Assembly (NCBI GenBank): GCA_964617565.1 | Contig: CAZTYH010000033.1 | Location: forward strand, 1-30,756 | Length of the DNA stretch: 30,756 nucleotides | Source of the DNA: JAKJGV01 sp964617565 | GTDB lineage: Bacteria; Verrucomicrobiota; Kiritimatiellia; CAIQIC01; JAGNIJ01 | Reading direction: 5' to 3' | Shown here: piece by piece, positions 16,537 to 24,931 of the stretch | Numbering within the stretch: the stretch's first letter is position 1 | Layout: each line of letters opens with the position of its first letter | Notes under the pieces: generated by a model | The model's database searches: none | Told to the model about the DNA's origin: nothing | The model's input: the letters and a program-made list of their open reading frames with translations, nothing else | Made by a program: the position numbers and the translations under genes

Positions 16537-17499
16537 CTACCCCAGCCGCGCAGCAAGACCCACCCCGAAGACGGATTCGGGCGGGAGATTTCTCTCGAGA
16601 CGGGAAACCATCGCCTCCACGGCGCGCAGATCCGCCAGCGCGTCCGCGTACTTGAGCCCCCGGGCCTGCCGCGCCAGCACGTCCAATTCATTCTGAAAAT
16701 GCAAAAAACGGTCGTCCAAACCCAGCACCTTGAGCAGCACGTCGCGCCGCCAGAGGAGGATGGCGCGCATGATGTCGGAACGGACTTCCACCACGCGTGC
16801 TGCCACCCTCGCTTCCAAAACATCTTCATCTTCCTCGGCCGTCGCCTCTTCCCCCAGACCTTCGGCGGCACTTTCTTTAACAGTATCAAGCAATTGCTTC
16901 AGCAGGCCCGCCTGGAGCCTCGCCTCCAACAGGGACGCCGGCACACCCGAACGCAGAACTTCGAGCAGCGGTTCAACCCACGGCCCCTCCAGTTCTTCCT
17001 GCCCACCGCCCAGGACCACGCGCTGACAGCGTGACACAATCGTCGGCAGCAAATGCTGGGGGGCATCGCTGAGCAGCAAAAGAACGGTACGGCCCGGCGG
17101 TTCTTCCAATGTCTTTAGGAACGCATTCGCTGCAGCGTCTGTCATGCGATCCGCATGGACCAACACCCCCGCCTTCCAACCACCGCCATAAGAGGTTTGG
17201 GTCATGCGCGGATTCAGCTCTTCGCGTATCTGCTCGATATCTATTCTCCGGCTTTTGCTTTCGGGATGAAGCCACATGATGTCCGGGTGCTCGTGCGATT
17301 TAACACGCAGGCATTCGCGACATTCGCCACACGGGCGATCTTTTGCGGAACAGAAAAGGAGCTGAAGAAAGGATTCCGCCAACGCGAGCGCGTTGCCGCG
17401 CGGAGAACCTACCACCAGGTATGCATGGGCGGTGCGCCCCGATTCGAACCCCTGCCGGAGGCCGTCGAACGCAGCGGAAAAGCTGTCAATCGAGGACAT
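16537..17499 (-). CDS. holB: DNA polymerase III delta-prime subunit (clamp loader)
   Basis: A 320-residue AAA+-like clamp-loader subunit. It has AHAYLVVGSPRGNAL where true ATPases carry a Walker A box, so it cannot bind ATP in the usual way, which is normal for delta-prime. A zinc module follows (Cys50, Cys57, Cys60, Cys63 in CGECREC), then HPDIMWLHPE, the helix NAFLKTLEEPP and the arginine-finger motif SRC (156-158). The C-terminal third (from about 180) is divergent and acidic. It overlaps the 3' end of tmk by 14 bp. The tmk-holB neighbourhood is common in bacteria. The following 202 bp up to the tRNA gene (16335-16536) hold nothing I can name. Confidence 0.9.
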   Translation of the reverse strand: MSSIDSFSAAFDGLRQGFESGRTAHAYLVVGSPRGNALALAESFLQLLFCSAKDRPCGECRECLRVKSHEHPDIMWLHPESKSRRIDIEQIREELNPRMTQTSYGGGWKAGVLVHADRMTDAAANAFLKTLEEPPGRTVLLLLSDAPQHLLPTIVSRCQRVVLGGGQEELEGPWVEPLLEVLRSGVPASLLEARLQAGLLKQLLDTVKESAAEGLGEEATAEEDEDVLEARVAARVVEVRSDIMRAILLWRRDVLLKVLGLDDRFLHFQNELDVLARQARGLKYADALADLRAVEAMVSRLERNLPPESVFGVGLAARLG

Positions 17500-18139
17500 C
17501 GCTCACTTTACCCCACACATTCGCCGCCACTTCCTCTTCGCCGTGACGGGCATCAATAATCACAAAACGATCAGGCCACCGCCGAGCAAGGGCGAGATAT
17601 CCGTTACGCACCTTTTCATGAAATGCGCGCGCTTCGCGCTCGATGCGATCCAGCTTGCCGGCCGTTTTCCGGCGCCGCTGCTCCACCCGTTTAAAGCCGG
17701 TTTCGATTTCCACATCCAGCAGAAACGTAATGTCGGGCCTGGCGCCATTGATCGCGAAATCATTGATCGCCAGCATCTGGTCTATCGGGAACCCGCGTCC
17801 ATATCCCTGGTATGCCGTCGTGGAGTCAGCGAACCGATCGCAAACAACATGACCTCCCTTTTCCAGCGCGGGCAGAATCACGTGCCGCACGAGTTGCGCA
17901 CGGCTCGCGGCAAAGAGCAACACTTCCGTCTCCGGGCAGATCGGTTCTCCTGCCTTGTCATATTGAAGGATCTGCCGGATCGCTTCGCCGGTCGGGGTTC
18001 CACCCGGCTCGCGCGCGTAGAGGACCTTGCAACCTTTCTCCTCCAGCTTCTTCACGAGCAAGGCGGCCTGCGTCGTCTTGCCGCTGCCTTCCGGTCCTTC
18101 AAACGTTATGAATTTTCCGCGCAACCCGGGGCTCCTCAT
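17486..18139 (-). CDS. tmk: Thymidylate kinase
   Basis: A 217-residue P-loop kinase that phosphorylates dTMP to dTDP. Walker A is GPEGSGKTT (15-23). AREPGGTPTGEAIR binds substrate, CDRFADSTTAYQG is the DRY/F motif, and the LID region RRRKTAGKLDRIE is Arg/Lys rich. The start ATG 18139 overlaps the cysS stop (ATGA); the frame is open to 18184 but that lies inside cysS. The second gene of the cysS-tmk-holB operon. Confidence 0.96.
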   Translation of the reverse strand: MRSPGLRGKFITFEGPEGSGKTTQAALLVKKLEEKGCKVLYAREPGGTPTGEAIRQILQYDKAGEPICPETEVLLFAASRAQLVRHVILPALEKGGHVVCDRFADSTTAYQGYGRGFPIDQMLAINDFAINGARPDITFLLDVEIETGFKRVEQRRRKTAGKLDRIEREARAFHEKVRNGYLALARRWPDRFVIIDARHGEEEVAANVWGKVSDVLD

Positions 18140-19536
18140 ATTTTCATCAGCTTTGGGCCCTGTGGCGTATCCTTGACCGCCCAACCTCGCGCGGCCAACT
18201 CCTCACGCAAGCGATCGGCCTCCGTCCAGTTCTTCGCCTTGCGTGCCTGCTCGCGCAATTGGAGAATCGAAAGCGCCTCGCGATCCACAGCTTCCTCTTC
18301 CGGCCGCAAAACGCCCAGCACTTTATGCCACTCATCGAGAAGTTCCAGCACACCCCATACTTCCTCGATTTCCATTTTGTTGCCGTCAAAAGCCTTGTTT
18401 CCTGCATGCACCATATCGAAAAGCGCGCCCAGCGCGCCGGAGATGTTAAGATCATCGTCCAGGCATGCAGTAAAACGGTCCCGAGCCTCCGCGGCCCACG
18501 ACGGCAAGCGCGTTTGCGGTTCCTCTCCGACGGCCTTGTCCTGCAAACGGCGGGTGAATTCATCAAGCCGCTGTAACGCGGCACGCGCGCCATCCAGCCC
18601 TTCGAACGTGAAGTTCAGGGACTGGCGATAATTCGTGGCCATGAGGAGATAACGGATCTCGCGCCCGCTGTACCCGCGTGCAAGCACATCGCGAAGCGTG
18701 TAGAAGTTGCCGAGCGATTTCGACATCTTGCGTCCGTCCACCACCAGGTGCGCACAGTGCAGCCAGAATCGCGCAAACGGCTTTCCGGTCGCTGCTTCGC
18801 TCTGCGCGATCTCATCCTCGTGGTGGGGAAAAACGTTGTCCATCCCGCCGGTGTGAATGTCAAAACTCTCGCCGAGATACCGCATGCTCATCGCCGAACA
18901 CTCGATGTGCCAGCCCGGACGCCCCCTGCCCCAGGGCGATTCCCAGTAGACATCGCCATCGCCTTCATCCCACGCCTTCCACAGGGCAAAGTCGGCCACG
19001 TTTTCTTTTTCGTATTCATCCTGTGCGACACGCGCGCCCGCTTTCAGACCCGACATGTCGAGGTGCGCCAGTTTCCCATAGGCCGGGAACTTCGCGATGC
19101 TGAAATAAACCGATCCGTCGTCCGACTGGTACGCCACACCTTTTTCGAAGAGACGATGAATCAGGGTGATCATGTCCTGAACATGATCCGTCGCGGCCGG
19201 ATAATATTCCACCGGCTCCACGCCCAAGACGCGCAAGTCCTCGAAAAACGCGTCTGCGAATGGCTTTGTATATTCCCGCAACGACACCCCTTTTTCGCGC
19301 GAACCGCGAATGGTCTTGTCGTCAACATCCGTCAGGTTCATCACCTGCGTAACGTGATATCCCCTGAATTTCAGATGCCGTCGAAGCAAGTCTTCAAAAA
19401 TATAGGCGCGAAAGTTGCCTATATGAGCGAAGTTGTAGACGGTTGGTCCGCAGGTATACATGCGGACGTGGCCATCCTCCAGTGGTTCAAAATCTTCGAC
19501 CGTACGCGTGAGTGTATTGAAGAATTTCAGTGCCAT
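18136..19536 (-). CDS. cysS: Cysteinyl-tRNA synthetase
   Basis: A 466-residue class I aminoacyl-tRNA synthetase of normal length. The zinc ligand Cys29 lies in YTCGPTVYNFAHIG, where HIGN (38-41) is the HIGH motif. GWHIECSAMS (Cys213), HTGGMDNVFPHHEDEIAQSEA and KMSKS (270-274) complete the catalytic core. The C-terminal anticodon-binding domain ends AARGWAVKDTPQGPKL. There is no ribosome binding site before ATG 19536, and the predicted promoter is only 11 nt away, suggesting a nearly leaderless message. First gene of the operon with tmk and holB. Confidence 0.97.
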   Translation of the reverse strand: MALKFFNTLTRTVEDFEPLEDGHVRMYTCGPTVYNFAHIGNFRAYIFEDLLRRHLKFRGYHVTQVMNLTDVDDKTIRGSREKGVSLREYTKPFADAFFEDLRVLGVEPVEYYPAATDHVQDMITLIHRLFEKGVAYQSDDGSVYFSIAKFPAYGKLAHLDMSGLKAGARVAQDEYEKENVADFALWKAWDEGDGDVYWESPWGRGRPGWHIECSAMSMRYLGESFDIHTGGMDNVFPHHEDEIAQSEAATGKPFARFWLHCAHLVVDGRKMSKSLGNFYTLRDVLARGYSGREIRYLLMATNYRQSLNFTFEGLDGARAALQRLDEFTRRLQDKAVGEEPQTRLPSWAAEARDRFTACLDDDLNISGALGALFDMVHAGNKAFDGNKMEIEEVWGVLELLDEWHKVLGVLRPEEEAVDREALSILQLREQARKAKNWTEADRLREELAARGWAVKDTPQGPKLMKI

Positions 19537-19547
19537 ACTGACGGCGG

Positions 19548-19575
19548 ATTATACGGAGCGTAATGGCTCATGCAA
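19548..19575 (-). promoter_or_regulatory. Predicted promoter for cysS-tmk-holB, near-leaderless
   Basis: On the minus strand TTGCAT (19575-19570) and a consensus TATAAT (19553-19548) are separated by 16 nt. The predicted start site is four or five bases before the cysS ATG. Confidence 0.55.
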
Positions 19576-19668
19576 TCAAAAGCCGCGCGTAAACAGCAGA
19601 TTATCGTTGAAAAGCCCACACAAAACTGTGACCTTGCACCCAAGGAATTCACTTGAAAGGGCCCGGAT

Positions 19669-21600
19669 ATGATCGGACGTATCTCTTTTTTCATCGCATT
19701 CCCCCTGCTCATTCTCAGCCTGTTCGCCGCGGGATGCCGCACGATGCCTCGCCCTCTCGCGGAAGAACCGAGCCGCTTTGTCAGAGTCCAGCAACTGGAC
19801 GGCCGCTGGTGGTTTGTCCGTGGCGAGGAAAGGTTTCTAGCACTCGGGGTCAACGTGATCCTGCCGATGGACTCCAGCAAACCCAGGAGCGGCCCTGTTT
19901 ATAACGTACTGCCGAAATACAACAACGACCGAGCGGCATGGGCTGAAGACGTCAGCGCACGACTGCGTTCATGGAATTTCAATACGATTGCCGGATGGAG
20001 CGACCCCTATCTTTACGAGAATGTTCCGACGTACCATACGCGCGTCGTATACATGGGTCCCTGGGGGAACAAGGACAGCCGCCTGATTGACGTTTTTTCA
20101 CCGGCCTATTCGAACGCGCTTGAAACAACGGCGCGCGAGGAGATCGCACCTCACGCCACAAACGAGTACCTGATTGGCTATTTCCTGAACAATGAAGCGC
20201 CATGGTATGGCGAAAAAGGTTGGCCGACGTCCGCCGACATATCCCTGCTCACCCGTTACATGCAATTGCCGGAACGCGCCCCGGGCAAGATCAGGGCCAT
20301 AGAGTTCCTGCAAGGCCGATATGGCGACAACTTCGCCGCGTTTGCGGAGAATTGGGAAACGTCCGCGCAGTCTTTTGAAGAAATGCTGCGGCACCGGCGC
20401 ATGAAGCCGCGACGACGCGAAGCACAAAAGGATGTGATCGAGTGGGCCGGCATCGTTGCCGAACAGTATTTCCGGATCTGTGCGGAGACCATGCGCCGCC
20501 ACGATCCGAATCATCTTTTTCTCGGCGTGAGATTCGCGGACCGGGCTTACGAACCGGTTCTTGCAGCGTGCGGGCGATACGCGGATGTCGTCAGCGTGAA
20601 CCATTACAGGAAAACAGGACGTTTTGACACGCGTCACATCGGGGCCATCGCCGCGCTCGCCGGCAAGCCGGTGATGATCACGGAATATTCATGGAGGGCA
20701 ATGGAAAACTCCTCCGGCTGCGGCAACAACGTGGGCGCCGATGTGACAGTGCAAACTCAGAAGGAACGAGCCGAACGATTCAAGACCTATATGACCAATG
20801 CCCTCGCCCAACCTTATATCGTGGGATGTGACTGGTTCATGTACCACGACCAGCCGCCCGGGGGACGTTTCGATGGCGAAGATTCGAACTACGGCCTCGT
20901 TGACATTGATGACAAGCCTTATATGACGCTGTTGCAAACCATCACCGAAGTCAACGCACGCGCTTCGGAGATTCACGAGCAAAGCACGCACCGAATGCCC
21001 GAATACGATCCGGCCGTCCTTGCAGACTACAAGGAGGTTTCCATCGCCGGCGCGGAGTCCCCCTTGTCCGAACCAATCCTTTTCACGGATGGCACGTCCT
21101 CATTCAGCGTCTGGGGCGACAAGCCGAAGGGATCCAGCATGGAAGCAAAGGTTGTTGACGGCGTTCTGCAGATCAATATTCAAAGCGGGCGCGGCTGGGG
21201 CAATGGAATCACCCTTAAACCTTTGCCTTCGCTGTCCGTGCATCCGGACGGTTCCGCAAACATCCGCGGAGCTTCCCGGGCAATTATAACGTTGAGAACC
21301 AAGCCGGGAATCAAGTTTTCACTCGGCATCCAGGAGTCGGGACATGGGGCACTGGATGCGCAAACCTATGGCGGTTATGCAAATGCGGACGGAGAGTCCT
21401 ACGTTCACCGCGAACTCACGACCGAGGCCGAAAAGGAAGAATATGTTTTCGAACTGGCGCAAATGGAGCCGGCTAATTCGTATGGCAATCAGCGTGGGAA
21501 TTTCACAATGGATAGCGATGCAATCGCCCAATGCCATCTCTTCTTCCCGGGCGGACAAAGAGACTTCACCGTCGAGCTGCTGTCAATAAAATTTGACTAA
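19669..21600 (+). CDS. Lipoprotein with glycoside-hydrolase clan GH-A-like barrel
   Basis: A 643-residue lipoprotein: the signal peptide ends in LFAAGC (Cys23). Residues of about 35-430 look like a (beta/alpha)8 glycosidase related to agarase or GH42/GH5-type enzymes. The candidate acid/base is Glu176 in GYFLNNEAPW, and the candidate nucleophile is Glu339 in KPVMITEYSW; their order and about 163-residue spacing fit clan GH-A. Aromatic residues line the intervening strands (NHYRKTGR, GCDWFMYHDQPPGGR). The C-terminal ~200 residues are beta-rich and may be a carbohydrate-binding sandwich. GAAAGG precedes ATG 19669; I see no convincing promoter in 19576-19668. A surface or periplasmic polysaccharide hydrolase is inferred; the exact family and substrate are not established. 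Confidence 0.75.
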   Translation: MIGRISFFIAFPLLILSLFAAGCRTMPRPLAEEPSRFVRVQQLDGRWWFVRGEERFLALGVNVILPMDSSKPRSGPVYNVLPKYNNDRAAWAEDVSARLRSWNFNTIAGWSDPYLYENVPTYHTRVVYMGPWGNKDSRLIDVFSPAYSNALETTAREEIAPHATNEYLIGYFLNNEAPWYGEKGWPTSADISLLTRYMQLPERAPGKIRAIEFLQGRYGDNFAAFAENWETSAQSFEEMLRHRRMKPRRREAQKDVIEWAGIVAEQYFRICAETMRRHDPNHLFLGVRFADRAYEPVLAACGRYADVVSVNHYRKTGRFDTRHIGAIAALAGKPVMITEYSWRAMENSSGCGNNVGADVTVQTQKERAERFKTYMTNALAQPYIVGCDWFMYHDQPPGGRFDGEDSNYGLVDIDDKPYMTLLQTITEVNARASEIHEQSTHRMPEYDPAVLADYKEVSIAGAESPLSEPILFTDGTSSFSVWGDKPKGSSMEAKVVDGVLQINIQSGRGWGNGITLKPLPSLSVHPDGSANIRGASRAIITLRTKPGIKFSLGIQESGHGALDAQTYGGYANADGESYVHRELTTEAEKEEYVFELAQMEPANSYGNQRGNFTMDSDAIAQCHLFFPGGQRDFTVELLSIKFD

Positions 21601-21621
21601 CGAACATGGCAGGAGTATACT
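21593..21621 (+). promoter_or_regulatory. Predicted sigma-70 type promoter for the exported exonuclease gene
   Basis: TTGACT (21593-21598, overlapping the stop of the upstream lipoprotein) and TATACT (21616-21621) are separated by exactly 17 nt. The leader would be about 50 nt and ends in AAGAAGGAGG, a near-perfect ribosome binding site. Confidence 0.7.
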
Positions 21622-21676
21622 TGCGGCCGTAATAAATTGATGGTGTGTAGGTTACGCCATTAAGAAGGAGGCCGCT

Positions 21677-22402
21677 ATGACGGCAATCAGTAGTATGACC
21701 ACAGGCCGATCCGTCCGAACACTCCGAAAAGGGGTGGTAAACGGCCTGGTAATGTGTGTTGCCCTGCTTCTGCTCACCGGGGCGAGTTCGGACGCTAAAA
21801 GCAAAGCTTCAACGCGAAATCCGGCACTCGGTGATAAATTGACCGATGTGACTTTTGTAGCGTTTGACCTCGAGACAACGGGGTTCAGCACAGTATATGA
21901 CCGGGTTATTGAAGTCGGGGCGGTTAAGTTTCGGAATGGTCAAATAATCGAGCAGAAGGCCTGGCTGATTAATCCGGGGCGCAAGATCCCGTGGATGGCG
22001 CAAAAAGTGCATGGGATTTCCAATGAGATGGTCCAGGATTCTCCTGATTTTGCGGCTATTTATCCCGAATTCCGCGATTTCATCCAGGGAACGGTGCTGA
22101 TGGCTCATAATGCGAAATTTGACGTGAATTTTCTTGCCGCGGAAATCCAGCGCGCCGGGTTCCCCCTGCCCCAGAACCGTGTCGTGGATAGCCTGAACCT
22201 TTTCCGTCGCTGGTATCCGGATGCAAAATCACATTCGCTGGAGGAAGTGGTCAAGCATACCAGGGTTGAACCCGGTGAGTTTCATCGGGCGTTGGAAGAT
22301 TCGCTGTACATTTTCCGCATTCTCGAGGTCGGTCTGCGTGAGAACCAGACTGAAACCTTGGGCGACTTGCTCAACGCAGCCGGCGGCCCGATGAAGTTCT
22401 GA
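21677..22402 (+). CDS. Predicted exported DEDDh (DnaQ/PolC-type) 3'-5' exonuclease
   Basis: A 241-residue protein. The catalytic core (about 57-222) has all DEDDh residues: Asp64 and Glu66 in FDLETTGF, Asp149 in AHNAKFDVNF, and His203 and Asp208 in HRALEDS. This is the PolC-exonuclease-like branch, with IEVGAVKFRNGQ and HGISNEMV. The surprise is the N-terminus: a basic segment (RSVRTLRK) and a hydrophobic stretch (VVNGLVMCVALLLLTGASS) followed by DAKSKAS, which looks like a Sec signal peptide or membrane anchor. The start is firm: AAGGAGG lies six bases upstream of ATG 21677, and later starts lack such a site. Exported DnaQ-fold nucleases are uncommon. It may degrade single-stranded DNA or RNA outside the cytoplasm, or be a membrane-tethered inward-facing enzyme. 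Confidence 0.82.
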   Translation: MTAISSMTTGRSVRTLRKGVVNGLVMCVALLLLTGASSDAKSKASTRNPALGDKLTDVTFVAFDLETTGFSTVYDRVIEVGAVKFRNGQIIEQKAWLINPGRKIPWMAQKVHGISNEMVQDSPDFAAIYPEFRDFIQGTVLMAHNAKFDVNFLAAEIQRAGFPLPQNRVVDSLNLFRRWYPDAKSHSLEEVVKHTRVEPGEFHRALEDSLYIFRILEVGLRENQTETLGDLLNAAGGPMKF

Positions 22403-22439
22403 GGCCAGGGCCTTCAAGCCGCGCATACAAGACGCATTC

Positions 22440-23690
22440 TCATTCGTCCTTCGTCCCGGAGCGCTTCGGAATGAAATTCTCGATCTGCTCCTTGAATCGC
22501 ACGGCTTCGTCCGTGGTCACAGACCGCCAGCGCCTTGTGCGCAACCGGAAATCCACCGCACCTGGGCGAAGAACAAAACTCGTAACGTGACGTCCATCCG
22601 GCGCAAACGCATGCGCGCGCCCCTGTGGTCCGCAAACAACGACAGTGTGAGCTTTCTCGTCGAAATAGATCATGTCACACGCGACGGCGCGGGCATCCTC
22701 CAACGCCTTGTGCACCGGTCGCTGTTCTTTGCGCCGCGTTTCGACGTGCATAGTGCGTCTGCCCTGCTGCCGTCCGGCGCGCTCGATGGATTCGGCGAGG
22801 CCCCGCAATACGGAAGGAATCCGTCTCAGCTGTGCTCGGGCCCCTTCCGCGTCCCCACATTCACGCGCGGCGACGGCGCGCTGCTCCAACTCGCTCAATT
22901 GCCGCGATGCCACTTCCATCGCACGATGCAAGCCGGGTTGCCAGCCATTCCCAAGCAAGTCACCGATTTCATCTTCGCCCGGGACCTTTCGCGCAAGGGC
23001 ATTCAATTTAAGGCAAAGAGCGCCATGGCTTCCGCGAACTTCAACCGCCTGGATTGTCACAGCCATTTTGTCCGGATTTTCTTCACGCGGCTGAAGAGGG
23101 AAATAGCCGGCGACCACCTGTCCCAGCACGGCATAGGTCTTCGATGATTTCCCAAACGAGCTGAGCTGCTTATCCTTTAATTCACTCCCAAGCTGGACAA
23201 GGGCCACGGGCCCGCCCCGAAAATCGTACAAGCGGTCCACCCGCGAATCGCGCGCGGCAATGAGGACCTGCGCAAGCTCGCTCCACTCCGGCACCCCATT
23301 CGGGGCGTAACCGCGGAAAACAGCGAGCGGCGAATCCGGCAAGGCGTGATCGCACTCCGAAGACTCGCACCGGAAACAATAAATCCGGCCTTTCCGGTAG
23401 ACATCCCAACCGGCTTGCGCATCCTCGAGTTGCGAAGCCAGTTGTTCGCCAAGCGAGGGCTCGAATCGAAGCGCCCAATCCTCCCCCGGACGCACTTTAA
23501 GGTGCAAACGGATATCCACTTCCTCCGCGCGCGGCGGCACGGCGCCGAAGCGATAAACGTGCTGATCCCTCACAAACGTGCGAAGGACATCGGCGGCAGC
23601 CTGTTCTCTTCGTTGCGCACGGTTCCTTTGCGGAGCTGCTGTTGCTTCAGGCTTTTCAGCGGACGCAGGGGTGTCGGGAATTTTATCCAT
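22440..23690 (-). CDS. Hypothetical protein with a SWIM-like zinc motif
   Basis: A 416-residue soluble protein I do not recognise. The first 35 residues are disordered, Ala-, Pro- and Arg-rich. A cysteine cluster Cys105-x2-Cys108-x4-Cys113-x-His115 (CFRCESSECDHA) resembles the CxC...CxH SWIM zinc finger. Residues of about 250-325 are helical and charged (LHRAMEVASRQLSELEQRAVAARECGDAEGA). The C-terminal part (about 335-400) is beta-rich, with a repeated pattern around VVVCGPQGRAHAFAPDGRHVTSFVL. SWIM domains bind DNA or proteins, so a nucleic-acid or regulatory role is possible but unproven. It follows the potassium-channel gene by 24 nt and is probably cotranscribed; it converges on the exonuclease gene with 37 bp between. 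Confidence 0.65.
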   Translation of the reverse strand: MDKIPDTPASAEKPEATAAPQRNRAQRREQAAADVLRTFVRDQHVYRFGAVPPRAEEVDIRLHLKVRPGEDWALRFEPSLGEQLASQLEDAQAGWDVYRKGRIYCFRCESSECDHALPDSPLAVFRGYAPNGVPEWSELAQVLIAARDSRVDRLYDFRGGPVALVQLGSELKDKQLSSFGKSSKTYAVLGQVVAGYFPLQPREENPDKMAVTIQAVEVRGSHGALCLKLNALARKVPGEDEIGDLLGNGWQPGLHRAMEVASRQLSELEQRAVAARECGDAEGARAQLRRIPSVLRGLAESIERAGRQQGRRTMHVETRRKEQRPVHKALEDARAVACDMIYFDEKAHTVVVCGPQGRAHAFAPDGRHVTSFVLRPGAVDFRLRTRRWRSVTTDEAVRFKEQIENFIPKRSGTKDE

Positions 23691-23714
23691 GTAGGGAGCC
23701 AGGGAGTTCTATAG

Positions 23715-24749
23715 TCAACCGAGGGCCTTCTCCAATCGTTCGCGACCGCCGGGTGTGGTCATGAAAATCAGGATGTTACCCGCCTCCAGTTTCCAGTCGG
23801 GCGCGGGATTGAACTTCCATTCACTTCCCTTGCGGACAGCGACTAACAGGCTGTCGGGACAGGCGTTCAGATTGAGATCCCCCACCGGCCGATTCTCGAA
23901 TCGCGCGTTAAGAGGAATCTCTTCAATGCGCAACCGCTGCTGCTGCTCCCGCAGCATGGTATCGAGGAATGAAACGGCGGCCGGACGAACCATCTCCGAC
24001 GCCATGCGCAGCCCACCGATCATAAACGCGTTGACGACTGCATTGGCGCCTGCTTTTTTCATTTTATCGGCATGCCGGGGATCGCTCGTGGCGGCAACGA
24101 TTCGGAGTTGCGGATTCAATTGCCTTGCCGTCATGCACGTCACGATGTTCAGCGGATCGTCATCCGCGGCTGCAAAAACACCTGCCGCACGCTCTATGCC
24201 CGCAAGCTTCAATGACTCATCATCCCCCAACTCGGCATCCACGTAGGGCACGGCTGCAAGCCGGTCGTGCTCACGAAGCGCATCCATGATTTTCGGGCCG
24301 AACATCACAACGGCACGCTGCGTGGCGAGGAGTTCCTGAGCAATCTGACCGGCCACGCGACTCCAGCCGCAGACAATGTAGTGACCTGAAAGCTCTTCAA
24401 TTACGCGATCCATTTTCCACCTCCTCCACTCACTGCGAAGTTCGCCGCTGACCGCGAAGGCGGTCACGCTCGAAAGCGCATAGCCGATGATCCCGATGCC
24501 GCCGAATGCGACAAACATGGTAAAAACGCGCCCGCCGGGATGAGCGCTGAGATCAATCACTTCCTCGTAGCCGATCGTCAACACCGTGATGATGGTCATG
24601 TAGAGACAATCGAGCCATGAACTGGCGGGGCCGCCGATCAGCCGGTATCCGATGATGCCGACCGCGATCACCACCGCGCAGAGAGCAGCGATGATCAGAA
24701 TCCTGCGCGCAACCGGCGAAGCGGCATGTGTTTTTCTCATGACACGCAT
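23715..24749 (-). CDS. Potassium channel of the two-helix/RCK (TrkA-N, TrkA-C) type
   Basis: A 344-residue membrane protein. It has TM1 at about 16-37, a pore helix and selectivity filter TIGYE (58-62), and TM2 at about 76-98. A TrkA-N/RCK domain (about 122-240) and a TrkA-C domain (about 265-343) follow. The filter has Glu where MthK and KcsA have the final Gly (TVGYG). The RCK nucleotide-binding loop reads CGWSRVAG, replacing two glycines of GxGxxG, so NAD binding may be lost. Two starts are possible: ATG 24749 (weak GAAG site) or ATG 24740. Likely controls K+ flux or turgor in response to a cytosolic ligand. Confidence 0.86.
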   Translation of the reverse strand: MRVMRKTHAASPVARRILIIAALCAVVIAVGIIGYRLIGGPASSWLDCLYMTIITVLTIGYEEVIDLSAHPGGRVFTMFVAFGGIGIIGYALSSVTAFAVSGELRSEWRRWKMDRVIEELSGHYIVCGWSRVAGQIAQELLATQRAVVMFGPKIMDALREHDRLAAVPYVDAELGDDESLKLAGIERAAGVFAAADDDPLNIVTCMTARQLNPQLRIVAATSDPRHADKMKKAGANAVVNAFMIGGLRMASEMVRPAAVSFLDTMLREQQQRLRIEEIPLNARFENRPVGDLNLNACPDSLLVAVRKGSEWKFNPAPDWKLEAGNILIFMTTPGGRERLEKALG

Positions 24750-24894
24750 AGCTTCATATCTGCCCGGTAGAAGTCAAGGGGATTAGAATCAAGACAGCCT
24801 GCACGAACTCGCCGCATCCCTCACATGGCATCGCACCAGCGCTCCCGAAAACAAACGAAAAACGAAAAATGAACACAACACATCCCGAGACCTA

Positions 24895-24923
24895 TTGACC
24901 TTATGCGCATATGCGCATAAGCT
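24895..24923 (+). promoter_or_regulatory. Predicted arsR1 promoter
   Basis: TTGACC (24895-24900) is followed after 17 nt by a weak -10 candidate TAAGCT (24918-24923); TAATAA (24923-24928) is an alternative with longer spacing. The operator palindrome fills the spacer, so bound repressor should block RNA polymerase. Confidence 0.5.
24900..24921. promoter_or_regulatory. ArsR operator: perfect 22-bp palindrome
   Basis: A perfect palindrome made of two abutting copies of ATGCGCAT (24903-24910 and 24911-24918) with symmetric flanks. Each 8-mer is itself self-complementary. It lies 10 bp before the arsR1 start codon and inside its promoter, the expected place for an autorepressing ArsR/SmtB regulator. 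Confidence 0.8.
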
Positions 24924-24931
24924 AATAAGGT

